From: Fictibacillus terranigra
GTDB taxonomy: Bacteria > Bacillota > Bacilli > Bacillales > Fictibacillaceae
NCBI RefSeq assembly: GCF_030412265.1
Contig: NZ_JAUHLN010000012.1
Coordinates: 1-59,216, forward strand
Length of the DNA: 59,216 nt
Reading direction: 5' to 3'
Shown here: positions 1 through 6,666 of the stretch, one piece after another
Layout: the number at the start of each line of letters is the position of its first letter
Position numbering within the stretch: the stretch's first letter is position 1
The notes under the pieces: generated by a model
What the model was told of the DNA's origin: nothing
Seen by the model: the letters and a program-made list of their open reading frames with translations, nothing else
The model's database searches: none
Translations under genes and position numbers: made by a program

Positions 1-35
1 ATTGTAAAATCCCTGACTTACCTGGCTTTTGTTTG

Positions 36-77
36 GTTTTCAAAGAACATTTTGTTTGTGTCGCTCGTTTTAGCGAC
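36..77 (-). promoter_or_regulatory. rRNA operon leader: hairpin and boxA antitermination site
   Basis: On the minus strand a hairpin (GTCGCT at 60-65 paired with AGCGAC at 72-77) is followed by TGTTCTTTGAAAAC at 36-49. The latter matches the boxA element found in Bacillus rRNA leaders, where Nus factors load for antitermination. The element points out of the window to the left. It lies just downstream of tandem sigA promoters, so a minus-strand rRNA operon very probably begins beyond base 1. The 16S gene itself is not in the window. Confidence 0.8.
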
Positions 78-83
78 TTTCAT

Positions 84-113
84 ACTATACCATTTTGACA
101 ACCATCATGTCAA
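84..113 (-). promoter_or_regulatory. rrn P2-type sigA promoter
   Basis: The minus strand reads TTGACA (108-113), an 18-nt spacer and TATAGT (84-89). It sits immediately upstream of the boxA leader and downstream of a second promoter, the P1/P2 arrangement of Bacillus rrn operons. Confidence 0.8.
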
Positions 114-168
114 CAATTATTTTTGTTGTTTTTTCGTTGCCCATCACCGTCTCGTGGCGACAAGAAAT

Positions 169-198
169 AATATACCATGTATTGATTTCGAGTGTCAA
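169..198 (-). promoter_or_regulatory. rrn P1-type sigA promoter
   Basis: The minus strand reads TTGACA (193-198), an 18-nt spacer and TATATT (169-174), 85 bp upstream of the second promoter. The perfect -35 and the tandem arrangement fit an rRNA promoter. No terminator separates it from the small gene ending at 237, so some read-through from that gene is possible. Confidence 0.8.
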
Positions 199-236
199 CA
201 CTTTATTTTTAAAAAAAGAGTTCAATGGAATAAACC

Positions 237-458
237 TTAAGTATGGCTTTGTTTCCTTCTGCAGAACCGGGTGCATTCTGCAGGCGCAGCAAGCCTGGAA
301 AACAGTTTAAAAAGAACCTGATACCTTTCTTCCATCACCTTCATCACCAACTTATCCAGCCTGTCATCCTGCAGATCGAATAAGAGGTCTTCCATTTCTT
401 TTTTCAACAGATACTCGAATTCCTTTGCTTCCGTAAGATTCAGCATTAAGCCTATCAT
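237..458 (-). CDS. small conserved Bacillaceae protein of unknown function
   Basis: This is a 73-residue protein, mostly charged and predicted helical, beginning MIGLMLNLTEAKEFEYLL and rich in Glu/Lys/Leu/Asp. I recall small proteins of this pattern (MLNLTEAKELEY-like) next to pdaB in other Bacillus genomes, but no function is known to me. It has one C-terminal Cys pair region (CTRFC, residues 62-66) and no signal peptide or membrane segment. An AAAGGA sequence lies about 13 nt upstream of the ATG; an internal Met at residue 5 is an alternative start. It is divergent from pdaB and co-directional with the rRNA promoters that follow. Confidence 0.65.
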   Translation of the reverse strand: MIGLMLNLTEAKEFEYLLKKEMEDLLFDLQDDRLDKLVMKVMEERYQVLFKLFSRLAAPAECTRFCRRKQSHT

Positions 459-649
459 TCGACCACCATAGCTTTCCTTTATTTTTTGTTCTAAGCTATC
501 GTTCCCGCTCGCTTATTCTTCTATGTATATAAAAAGCCCTTCCCTGTCTGTGGTCTATCTCGTCCTCCCTCGACATATATATTTTTTAGCAGCTCTGGCT
601 CAGGAGACAAAAAAAGGTTCGGCTCAGTATACAGATTAGGGGGGACGGT

Positions 650-1411
650 ATGAAGTTTTTCATGATCGTAAACGGTAAAAAAGTGAAGCAGTATATGGTC
701 GTTGTGTTTGCTGCTTTCTTTGCCGCTTCACTTGCATTTATGGGACAAGAGCAATTATCTGTGTTTTCATCCAAGAATGGGCCCCGGGCCATTTATAAAG
801 GTGAGGAGAAGGGCAACAAAGTCGCGCTGACGTTTGATATCAGCTGGGGAGACAAAAGAGCTCTTCCTATCCTGGACGTCCTGAAGAAACAAGAAATCAA
901 AAATTGCACCTTCTTTGTTTCTGCCGCGTGGGCGGAAAGACATCCTGAAATAATGGAACGGATCGTAAAAGACGGCCATGAGGTCGCCAGTCTCGGCTAT
1001 CAATACAAGAACTACACCGATTGGAAAGATCCGCAAATTCGAAGAGACATCTTAATCGCACAGGAAAAAATAAAAAAGGTGTCGGGTAAAACAACGTCTC
1101 TGCTGCGTCCGCCCAACGGAAATTTTGATAAACGCGTACTTGAGATTTCGGAAAGGACACACCATTCCGTCGTACATTGGAGCATCGATACGAAAGACTG
1201 GAAAAATCCTGGAGTCGATGAAATCGTTCAAAATGCAACGGATCATGTAAAGCCGGGTGATATTCTTCTCCTTCATGCGTCCGATTCCGTGAAACAGACA
1301 CATAAAGCCCTTCCAGAAATCATCAGTAAATTAAAATCAGAAGGCTTTTCCTTTGTGAGCGTCGGTGAAATGATAGCCAACACTCAGGCTCACAGCCAGG
1401 AGGTCCATTGA
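650..1411 (+). CDS. pdaB: PdaB-type polysaccharide deacetylase family protein (sporulation)
   Basis: This is a 253-residue NodB-fold protein with an N-terminal membrane anchor (about residues 14-31). Family landmarks are visible: TFDISWGD (61-68), RPPNG (153-157), WSIDTKDW (177-184) and LLHASDS (207-213). In B. subtilis PdaB is needed to maintain the spore cortex. Canonical metal ligands are missing: the second Asp of TFDD is Ile, and the H-S/T-x-x-H motif is replaced by a Tyr/Asn-rich stretch (114-123). Classical deacetylase activity is therefore doubtful. The start follows a strong GGGGGG ribosome-binding site. The gene is transcribed against its neighbours, as in B. subtilis. The function call rests on similarity and synteny. 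Confidence 0.93.
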   Translation: MKFFMIVNGKKVKQYMVVVFAAFFAASLAFMGQEQLSVFSSKNGPRAIYKGEEKGNKVALTFDISWGDKRALPILDVLKKQEIKNCTFFVSAAWAERHPEIMERIVKDGHEVASLGYQYKNYTDWKDPQIRRDILIAQEKIKKVSGKTTSLLRPPNGNFDKRVLEISERTHHSVVHWSIDTKDWKNPGVDEIVQNATDHVKPGDILLLHASDSVKQTHKALPEIISKLKSEGFSFVSVGEMIANTQAHSQEVH

Positions 1412-1417
1412 AATCAT

Positions 1418-1444
1418 AAAAAAGCTTCCGCCATGGCGGAAGCT
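1418..1444 (-). terminator. intrinsic terminator of kbaA
   Basis: A perfect palindrome, AGCTTCCGCC-ATGG-like core (1423-1444), is followed on the minus strand by a run of six T. It lies between the convergent pdaB and kbaA genes. On the plus strand it is followed only by GAATTT, so it works best for kbaA and more weakly for pdaB. Confidence 0.85.
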
Positions 1445-1479
1445 GAATTTAATATCTGTAATTCAAGGCTTCCGACTTT

Positions 1480-2088
1480 TTAAGCGGAAGTTTTTGATTT
1501 TGCTCCTGCATTCTCACTAATAAGACGGTGCAGCATCAGAATCTGATAAATATTGCAGGCACCGAGCGCGGCGAACGCCATCCACATGGCACTCGGGGCA
1601 TTTGTTTTTAAAACGGGGACCCATTCTATCGTCGTGACGACAACGATAAAGAAGAGTGTGGGGACAAAGGCTCCCTTATTCGTTTGCTTTTGTTTAATAT
1701 AAGCCACAGCCAGTCCAAGAACCAGCAATCCGATCGGGATCAGGCTGTAGGATACAAGACTTTGTCCCGCTTTATGAAAGGCGGTATACCGCAAATAAAA
1801 CAAGTCAAAAAGTACAACGATAATAAGGACGATCTGTACACCATTCCAGAGGGACTGTGATTTAAATATCCCTAAACCGAACCGGTGAACCGTTAAATAA
1901 GCAAAAAAGCCCATCTGGCTGAACACGCTGAACAATGCGCCAAAGCCAACAAGACCGAGTATATAAATGAAAAATTCTTTCACACCCCCGCTTTGCGGAA
2001 ATTGTGAGATCAAACCCGCCACAATCGCACAGCCAATTCCTAAGAGCAACGTGGTTAAAAATAAAAAGACCCAGTTTCTTGACTTCAC
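1480..2088 (-). CDS. kbaA: KinB-signalling pathway activation protein KbaA
   Basis: This is a 202-residue integral membrane protein with about six hydrophobic segments and short charged loops. B. subtilis KbaA is a membrane protein required for activity of sensor kinase KinB, which feeds the Spo0 phosphorelay. I place the start at GTG 2086-2088 (VKSRNWVF), preceded at 7 nt by GGAGG. The frame stays open for 30 more codons upstream, but that extension is hydrophilic and has no good ribosome-binding site. Position between divergent gerD and convergent pdaB matches B. subtilis. There is no catalytic motif; assignment rests on the membrane pattern and synteny. Confidence 0.88.
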   Translation of the reverse strand: MKSRNWVFLFLTTLLLGIGCAIVAGLISQFPQSGGVKEFFIYILGLVGFGALFSVFSQMGFFAYLTVHRFGLGIFKSQSLWNGVQIVLIIVVLFDLFYLRYTAFHKAGQSLVSYSLIPIGLLVLGLAVAYIKQKQTNKGAFVPTLFFIVVVTTIEWVPVLKTNAPSAMWMAFAALGACNIYQILMLHRLISENAGAKSKTSA

Positions 2089-2122
2089 GTGATTGCCTCC
2101 AATCCGAATGTAACCGTTATCG

Positions 2123-2131
2123 ATTGTACCA
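2123..2131 (-). promoter_or_regulatory. candidate extended -10 promoter of kbaA
   Basis: The minus strand reads TGGTACAAT about 35 nt upstream of the kbaA GTG, an extended -10 with five of six hexamer matches. No good -35 is present, so this is tentative. Confidence 0.4.
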
Positions 2132-2238
2132 ATCCTCCCCCAAAAAAGCCATACTGTTTTCCTATATTTGTTCTGCATAAATCTTCATAAATCACCCACC
2201 CTAAAGGTAAGACCTAATAGAAAGGAGAAGGAGCAGAC

Positions 2239-2877
2239 GTGAAAAAAGCGTGGATCCCCTGTCTCTTCTGTTTTCTTCTTTTTGCCCTAAGCGCCTGTGC
2301 GCAAAATGAAGCACAAGGAAGCAATAACCAGAACATCGATTATGATGCAACAAAAAAGATGCTCGTGGATATATTAAAAACAGATGACGGCAAAAAGGCC
2401 ATTAAAGATGTGCTATCTGATGAAAAAATGAAAGAGCAGCTATTGCTGGATCAAGCATTAATCAAACAGACAATAGAGAAAGAACTTTTATCTCCGAAAG
2501 GCGAACAATTTTGGAAGCAAGCCTTCAAGGACCCGAAATTTGCTTCAGCCTATGCAAAAAGCATGAAGGCAGAACATGAAAAATTAATGAAAGGCCTAAT
2601 GAAAGACCCTGCCTATCAGCAACAGATCATGAACATTATGAAAGATCCCAAAATGGGTCAAGCATTATTGGACCTTGCGAATTCCCCGCAATATCGTAAA
2701 GAAGTAAAGAAAGTGATGATGGAAACCTTCGACAGCCCGATTGTGCGTGCCCAAATATCACAAATGCTGCAAAAAGCAGCACATGATGAAATTGACCAGG
2801 CTGCATCCAAGAAAGGACAGCAAGGCGGCGGGCAGCAGCAGCAACAACAGCAGGGCGGCGGAGGCGGAGGCCAATAA
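2239..2877 (+). CDS. gerD: spore germination lipoprotein GerD
   Basis: This is a 212-residue lipoprotein. The signal peptide ends in the lipobox LSAC with Cys20. The body is helical and Lys/Glu/Met-rich, with repeated 'MKDP' phrases around residues 121-140. The C-terminus is a low-complexity Gln/Gly tail (about residues 193-212). In B. subtilis GerD sits in the spore inner membrane and is needed for clustering of GerA-type nutrient receptors into the germinosome. The start is a GTG behind GGAGAAGGAG. It is on the opposite strand to its neighbours, as in B. subtilis. The polyQ/polyG tail is the unusual element; I do not recall it in B. subtilis GerD. Confidence 0.93.
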   Translation: MKKAWIPCLFCFLLFALSACAQNEAQGSNNQNIDYDATKKMLVDILKTDDGKKAIKDVLSDEKMKEQLLLDQALIKQTIEKELLSPKGEQFWKQAFKDPKFASAYAKSMKAEHEKLMKGLMKDPAYQQQIMNIMKDPKMGQALLDLANSPQYRKEVKKVMMETFDSPIVRAQISQMLQKAAHDEIDQAASKKGQQGGGQQQQQQQGGGGGGQ

Positions 2878-2880
2878 TCG

Positions 2881-2911
2881 AAAAAAACCTCGTACTGGAT
2901 GCAGTACGAGG
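2881..2911. terminator. terminator between convergent gerD and salA
   Basis: A 10-bp perfect stem (CCTCGTACTG / CAGTACGAGG, loop GATG, 2888-2911) is followed on the minus strand by seven T. On the plus strand a T-rich stretch follows. It probably serves both genes, most strongly salA. Confidence 0.85.
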
Positions 2912-2917
2912 ATTTCA

Positions 2918-3943
2918 TTATTTTACTTGGTCGATGACTTTTCGGGCAATATCTTCATACGCCCTCCCAAGGCGATGATCGGCAGCATAGACGCTAGGTG
3001 CAAAATCATCTTCGTTGATATCAGGCTGTCCGAGTGGAAGCTGGCCAAGCATTGGAATTCCAAGCTCTTCAGAAAGGCGCTCTCCGCCGCCCTTACCGAA
3101 TACATATTCTTTTTCTCCGGTCAGCCGGCTCTCAAAAAAGGCCATGTTTTCGATAACACCGATGATTTCATGATCCGTTTTTAATGCCATTGTGCCTGCT
3201 CTTGCTGCAACGAACGCTGCTGTGGCATGGGGTGTCGTAACGATGATTTCTTTGCATTTCGGCAGCATCTTATGCACATCTAGCGCCACATCTCCAGTTC
3301 CCGGGGGCAGATCCAGCAAGACATAGTCAAGGTCCCCCCACTCGACTTCACTAAAGAAGTTCATCAGCATCTTCCCGAGCATGGGTCCACGCCATATCAC
3401 CGGGGCATTGTCTTCTACGAAGAACGCCATGGAAATAACTTTTACGCCAAAACGCTCAACCGGCTGAATCGTTTCGCCCACTACTTTTGGACGTTCTGTA
3501 ATCCCCATCATATCCGGAACACTGAATCCGTAGATATCCGCATCGATCAGACCTACCTTTTTGCCGAGACGGGCCAGGGCAACAGCCAGGTTGACTGATA
3601 CTGTTGATTTTCCTACACCGCCTTTACCCGAGGCGATCGCGATAAATTCTGTTTTGCTTTCCGGAGCGAGCAGCGCAGGCGCCGCATTCTTGCTTCCCTG
3701 ACCAGATTTGCGCTGTTCGAAGCGGAGGCCAACCGACTCAAACCCTGCTCCTTTTAGAACATTAACAATCTCCTGCTGAAGCATCATCTGTTCAGGAGTG
3801 CCTGTTTGAGGCAGAGCCACCTTTAAGCTTACATAGCGTTCCTTTACTTTTATTTCTTGTATGGCCCCTGATTCTGTCAGGCTTTTATGTAGAAAAGGGT
3901 CTTGAATATGAGATAAAAGTTCAATTACTTTCTCTTCTGTCAT
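2918..3943 (-). CDS. salA: Mrp/NBP35-family P-loop ATPase SalA
   Basis: This is a 341-residue Mrp/ApbC-family protein. An N-terminal DUF59/MIP18-like domain (about 1-75) is followed by a deviant Walker A GKGGVGKST (106-114) and a MinD-like ATPase domain. The family carries Fe-S clusters or regulates transcription; B. subtilis SalA represses scoC and so raises protease expression. I see no C-terminal CxxC pair, so an Fe-S carrier role is less likely than a regulatory one. The start is ATG 3941-3943 behind AAGGAAGTG; fourteen upstream in-frame codons lack a ribosome-binding site. Confidence 0.92.
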   Translation of the reverse strand: MTEEKVIELLSHIQDPFLHKSLTESGAIQEIKVKERYVSLKVALPQTGTPEQMMLQQEIVNVLKGAGFESVGLRFEQRKSGQGSKNAAPALLAPESKTEFIAIASGKGGVGKSTVSVNLAVALARLGKKVGLIDADIYGFSVPDMMGITERPKVVGETIQPVERFGVKVISMAFFVEDNAPVIWRGPMLGKMLMNFFSEVEWGDLDYVLLDLPPGTGDVALDVHKMLPKCKEIIVTTPHATAAFVAARAGTMALKTDHEIIGVIENMAFFESRLTGEKEYVFGKGGGERLSEELGIPMLGQLPLGQPDINEDDFAPSVYAADHRLGRAYEDIARKVIDQVK

Positions 3944-3989
3944 GGTAAGACACTTCCTTCGGCATATATTCGATTTCATTTTCATATTC

Positions 3990-3998
3990 AGTATAGCA
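3990..3998 (-). promoter_or_regulatory. extended -10 promoter of salA
   Basis: The minus strand reads TGCTATACT about 47 nt upstream of the salA start. It is an extended -10 element (TGn plus five of six bases of TATAAT); the -35 is weak. Confidence 0.5.
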
Positions 3999-4027
3999 TA
4001 AAAGGCTTTTTTCGCAGAATCAGATGC

Positions 4028-4057
4028 AAAAAGGTGTAAGCCAGAGGCTCACACCTT
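4028..4057 (-). terminator. intrinsic terminator of cwlD
   Basis: A 12-bp stem with one mismatch (AAGGTGTAAGCC at 4031-4042, GGCTCACACCTT at 4046-4057) is followed by a T run on the minus strand. It begins within the cwlD stop codon. Confidence 0.8.
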
Positions 4058-4769
4058 AATCAGGTACTTTTTCTTTTGTATAGTAGCGTAAGATGCCTTG
4101 GTAAATGGACGCCGACACTTTCTGCTGATAAGACTTTGTTTTCAGCAGATCCCGCTCACTCGGGTTGGATAAAAAGCCCACCTCAACCAGGGTGGCCGGC
4201 AGTTTGCTCGTCCGCATTAAATAGATCCCATCAATGGACTTGGCAATACGGTTTGTGTTCTGAAGGTTGCGCTTCAACTCGTTCTGAATAAATTTTGACG
4301 CTGCTTCCCCACCTTTATCAGCGGGATTGAAAAATACTTGTGCTCCCCTCCATCTTGAGGAAGGCAACGCATTTAAATGGATACTTACATATAAATCCCC
4401 GTTGGAGCTATTGATAATTTCTTTGCGTTTTTTTAGATCATCCCATTTTCGGGCTCGGATTCGCCCAGAGTCTCTGCCGCTTAAATCCTTATCTCTTTCT
4501 CTCGTCATAATCACGAGAGCCCCGCATTCCTGCAAATAATCCCTCAGTTTAAGCGATATATCCAATGAGATGTCCTTTTCGAGCACACCATCGCTTCCAA
4601 CTGCCCCGCCATCCATTCCGCCGTGTCCCGGATCAAGCACAATGACTTTGCCTGATAACGGAAGGCTCCATGGTTTCCATGACCGGTTTTCGGAAAACTG
4701 AAACGTTAAGATAAATAACAGAAGGGTAAAACCTAAGGTAAAGGCAACTTGCTTCACCCGTCTCTTCAT
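4056..4769 (-). CDS. cwlD: N-acetylmuramoyl-L-alanine amidase CwlD
   Basis: This is a 237-residue Amidase_3 protein with an N-terminal hydrophobic export segment (about 8-24). Zinc ligands and catalytic residues are visible: DPGHGG (His49), LEKD (Glu64), SIHLNA (His131) and VEVGFLSN (Glu196). CwlD removes stem peptides from cortex peptidoglycan so that, with PdaA, muramic-delta-lactam can form; without it spores do not complete germination. A sigma-E-like promoter lies just upstream, consistent with mother-cell expression. It is followed directly by an intrinsic terminator. Confidence 0.96.
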   Translation of the reverse strand: MKRRVKQVAFTLGFTLLLFILTFQFSENRSWKPWSLPLSGKVIVLDPGHGGMDGGAVGSDGVLEKDISLDISLKLRDYLQECGALVIMTRERDKDLSGRDSGRIRARKWDDLKKRKEIINSSNGDLYVSIHLNALPSSRWRGAQVFFNPADKGGEAASKFIQNELKRNLQNTNRIAKSIDGIYLMRTSKLPATLVEVGFLSNPSERDLLKTKSYQQKVSASIYQGILRYYTKEKVPD

Positions 4770-4802
4770 TTTTGCCCCCTAATCAACAGACTTATATGTC
4801 TA

Positions 4803-4830
4803 TATATATGGGACAAGATGATGAATATAA
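4803..4830 (-). promoter_or_regulatory. candidate sigma-E promoter of cwlD
   Basis: The minus strand reads TTATATT (4824-4830), a 13-nt spacer and CATATATA (4803-4810). This is close to the sigma-E consensus KMATATT-N13/14-CATACAHT and lies about 35 nt upstream of cwlD. B. subtilis cwlD is mother-cell expressed, which fits. Confidence 0.45.
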
Positions 4831-4831
4831 C

Positions 4832-5272
4832 TTAATGCAGCTTCATTCTGTATCTTTTCTCTCCGTTCCAATACCCTTCCATCCACCAATGCTGGATATA
4901 CACTTCACAGCACATGTACAAAGACTCCATCATCTGTTCTGTTCCCCAGCACCAGAACTGCCAATATTCGAACAGGCTGTCCGTCAGTTCTTTTTCTCCC
5001 TGCTGGCTGCGTTTCTTAATGCCCTCAAGCGATTCCCCGTGATACGCAAACCGGCTGTACGCCGCTCCAAGCAAGTAGGCATCAATCGCCAGATCGATGC
5101 AGGCGTCTTCAATGTCCTGCTGATACAGTAAAGAATATTGAAAGAACGGCTGGTAAAGGCTTTGAAATTCCTTCTTGATCTTTCCCAGAGAAAGATCCCG
5201 CAGCACTTTTCTTTCATATTCCGCTTTTTTCGTACGCTGCTTCTCCCTAAATGTTGTAATCACAATCGCCAT
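4832..5272 (-). CDS. ybaK: DUF2521 family protein YbaK
   Basis: This is a 146-residue soluble protein, rich in aromatic residues and charged helices (for example WQFWCWGTEQMM near residues 104-115). It has no signal peptide, membrane segment or recognisable catalytic motif. It matches the YbaK/DUF2521 family that precedes cwlD in Bacillus; its function is unknown. ATG is preceded by AGAGGAT at about 6 nt. It lies upstream of cwlD in the same direction. Confidence 0.85.
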   Translation of the reverse strand: MAIVITTFREKQRTKKAEYERKVLRDLSLGKIKKEFQSLYQPFFQYSLLYQQDIEDACIDLAIDAYLLGAAYSRFAYHGESLEGIKKRSQQGEKELTDSLFEYWQFWCWGTEQMMESLYMCCEVYIQHWWMEGYWNGEKRYRMKLH

Positions 5273-5427
5273 CGTTTATCCTCTTCCCGCGCAGATGCGC
5301 CAATCACTATATCTATTTAGAATTGGGTTCACCCTTACCTACATCTTTTGCAAAAGAGGGAAGCATCATCCTGCGTAAATGATGGGAAAAAAAGCTGAAA
5401 AGTTGATTTCGAAGCAAACCAATTTTT

Positions 5428-5542
5428 TTACTCACCGTTATGTTACTGTTACTCACGGTTTGACCAAGGTTACTCACGGTTTTGCACAACTTACTCACGG
5501 ATATTTGTTTCTTACTCACGGTTTTAGTTAGTTTACCCACAG
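5428..5542 (+). repeat. 21-bp-periodic array of TTACTCACGG decamers (six units)
   Basis: Decamers start at 5428, 5449, 5470, 5491, 5512 and 5533, exactly 21 bp apart. Units 2-5 are TTACTCACGG; unit 1 ends CCG and unit 6 reads TTACCCACAG. The 11-nt spacers are not conserved. The period equals seven codons and two helical turns. Flanking positions one period away do not match, so six units is the whole array. The decamer resembles that of the array at the right edge of the window (shared form TTAC-N3-CGG). Confidence 0.95.
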
Positions 5543-5580
5543 AACCGATCGTTTCCTTGCCTAACCGCTGAAAAGAAATT

Positions 5581-5592
5581 AAACGATCGTTT
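5581..5592. repeat. 12-bp perfect palindrome AAACGATCGTTT
   Basis: This is a self-complementary 12-mer just downstream of the rpsI terminator. The half GATCGTTT also occurs at 5547-5554. It could be a protein-binding site; nothing else supports a function. Confidence 0.5.
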
Positions 5593-5604
5593 AAACCGGA
5601 ACAA

Positions 5605-5639
5605 CAAAAAAGACCCCCAACCAAAAATGGTTGAGAGCC
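5605..5639 (-). terminator. intrinsic terminator of rplM-rpsI
   Basis: The minus strand forms a 12-bp stem (5612-5639, with G-U pairs; arms GGCTCTCAACCA and TGGTTGGGGGTC) followed by TTTTTT. It starts 17 nt after the rpsI stop. Confidence 0.88.
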
Positions 5640-5655
5640 TTCGAAACGTTGAGAA

Positions 5656-6048
5656 TTAACGTTTTGAGAACTGAGGTGCACGACGAGCGCCTTTAAGACC
5701 GTATTTCTTACGTTCTTTCATACGAGCGTCACGAGTCAAGAATCCAGCAGCTTTAAGGTTGCCGCGGAACTCAGGATCAGCTTGTAGAAGAGCGCGAGAG
5801 ATACCATGACGGATCGCTCCTGCTTGTCCTGTATATCCTCCACCCTGAACAGTTACAAGAACATCGTAGTTGCCTTCTGTAGCTGTTTCGTTAAGGGGCT
5901 GTCTTACGATAAGTTTTAATGTTTCTAAACCGAAATATTCGTCAATGCTGCGACCGTTGATTACGATACGGCCATCACCAGGAACTAAACGTACGCGAGC
6001 AACGGAGTGCTTACGACGCCCAGTACCGTAATATTGTACTTGTGCCAC
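5656..6048 (-). CDS. rpsI: 30S ribosomal protein S9 (uS9)
   Basis: This is a 130-residue protein, the usual length. It shows the S9 landmarks [16 protein letters not shown] near the N-terminus and the basic C-terminal tail ending APQFSKR, which reaches the P-site tRNA in bacterial ribosomes. It starts at GTG behind GGGAGGT at 7 nt. It is co-transcribed with rplM, 18 nt upstream, and followed by a strong terminator. Confidence 0.98.
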   Translation of the reverse strand: MAQVQYYGTGRRKHSVARVRLVPGDGRIVINGRSIDEYFGLETLKLIVRQPLNETATEGNYDVLVTVQGGGYTGQAGAIRHGISRALLQADPEFRGNLKAAGFLTRDARMKERKKYGLKGARRAPQFSKR

Positions 6049-6066
6049 GTGAATACCTCCCTTTTA

Positions 6067-6504
6067 TTATCCGCGTAATTCGTATTTTTCTGGCTTTTGT
6101 GCTTGATGTTGGTGCTCAGCTCCCGCATATACGTGAAGCTTTTTGATCATTTGACGGCCAAGGCTGTTCTTAGGAAGCATACCTTTGATCGCCAGTTCAA
6201 GCATTTGCTCAGGACGAGTTGTACGCATTTCTAATGCAGTTCTTGTACGAAGTCCACCTGGGTGTCCAGTGTGACGGTAGTAAATCTTGTCACTTAACTT
6301 TTTACCTGTAAGGTGAATTTTCTCAGCGTTGATAAGGATAACGTGATCCCCAGTGTCAACGTGTGGTGTGAAAGTTGGCTTGTGTTTCCCGCGAAGGATT
6401 GAAGCAACTTCACTTGCCAGGCGACCTAATGTCTTGCCTTCAGCGTCGATCAATAACCATTTACGTTCTACTTCAGAAGCTTTCGCCATGAATGTCGTAC
6501 GCAT
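6067..6504 (-). CDS. rplM: 50S ribosomal protein L13 (uL13)
   Basis: This is a 145-residue protein, matching B. subtilis L13 in length. It contains [17 protein letters not shown] near the N-terminus and [10 protein letters not shown] in the middle. I chose ATG 6502-6504 (MRTTFMAK), preceded by CAGGAGGG; eight in-frame codons upstream overlap that ribosome-binding site. L13 is an early-assembly protein of the large subunit. It is the first gene of the rplM-rpsI unit, with its own promoter and a structured leader. Confidence 0.98.
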   Translation of the reverse strand: MRTTFMAKASEVERKWLLIDAEGKTLGRLASEVASILRGKHKPTFTPHVDTGDHVILINAEKIHLTGKKLSDKIYYRHTGHPGGLRTRTALEMRTTRPEQMLELAIKGMLPKNSLGRQMIKKLHVYAGAEHQHQAQKPEKYELRG

Positions 6505-6660
6505 GAATTTTCCCTCCTGTATCTTCATTCGCTAAATCGCTCAATTTTTTATGAATGCTGTCCAAACTCACAGTAAATTACGGTTCGCTGAACATTTTTG
6601 AATTACTAAACATTTCACCGAATTATCTTCCGGGGCAGGGAGATAATCTTAGAAATACCA
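6505..6660 (-). promoter_or_regulatory. L13-type leader of rplM
   Basis: This is a leader of about 155 nt between the promoter and rplM. It contains a 7-bp perfect stem, ATTATCT (6641-6647 on the minus strand) with AGATAAT (6622-6628), and further A/T-rich pairing nearer the gene. Firmicutes commonly carry an L13-binding autoregulatory leader here; I did not match the full consensus. Confidence 0.55.
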
Positions 6661-6666
6661 AAGAAT

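Larger units (their letters stand above)
5273..5655. other. gene-free interval between rpsI and ybaK
   Basis: This 383-bp interval holds the rpsI terminator (5605-5639), a perfect palindrome (5581-5592) and a 21-bp-periodic repeat array (5428-5542). In B. subtilis a methyltransferase gene, ybaJ, occupies this place; no trace of one is visible here. A 122-codon minus-strand frame spans the interval but I judge it non-coding. I see nothing recognisable in 5273-5427. Confidence 0.7.

Noticed and set aside
2658-2918. 86-codon antisense frame opposite gerD with poly-Pro and poly-Cys
   Set aside because: It is the shadow of the Gln/Gly tail codons and has no ribosome-binding site.
5428-5542. Array read as a CRISPR
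   Set aside because: Repeats of 10 bp and spacers of 11 bp are far shorter than CRISPR units, and no cas genes are present.
5313-5681. 122-codon minus-strand frame across the repeat array
   Set aside because: It overlaps the end of rpsI, crosses the rpsI terminator, lacks its own ribosome-binding site, and its heptad repeats follow from the 21-bp DNA period.
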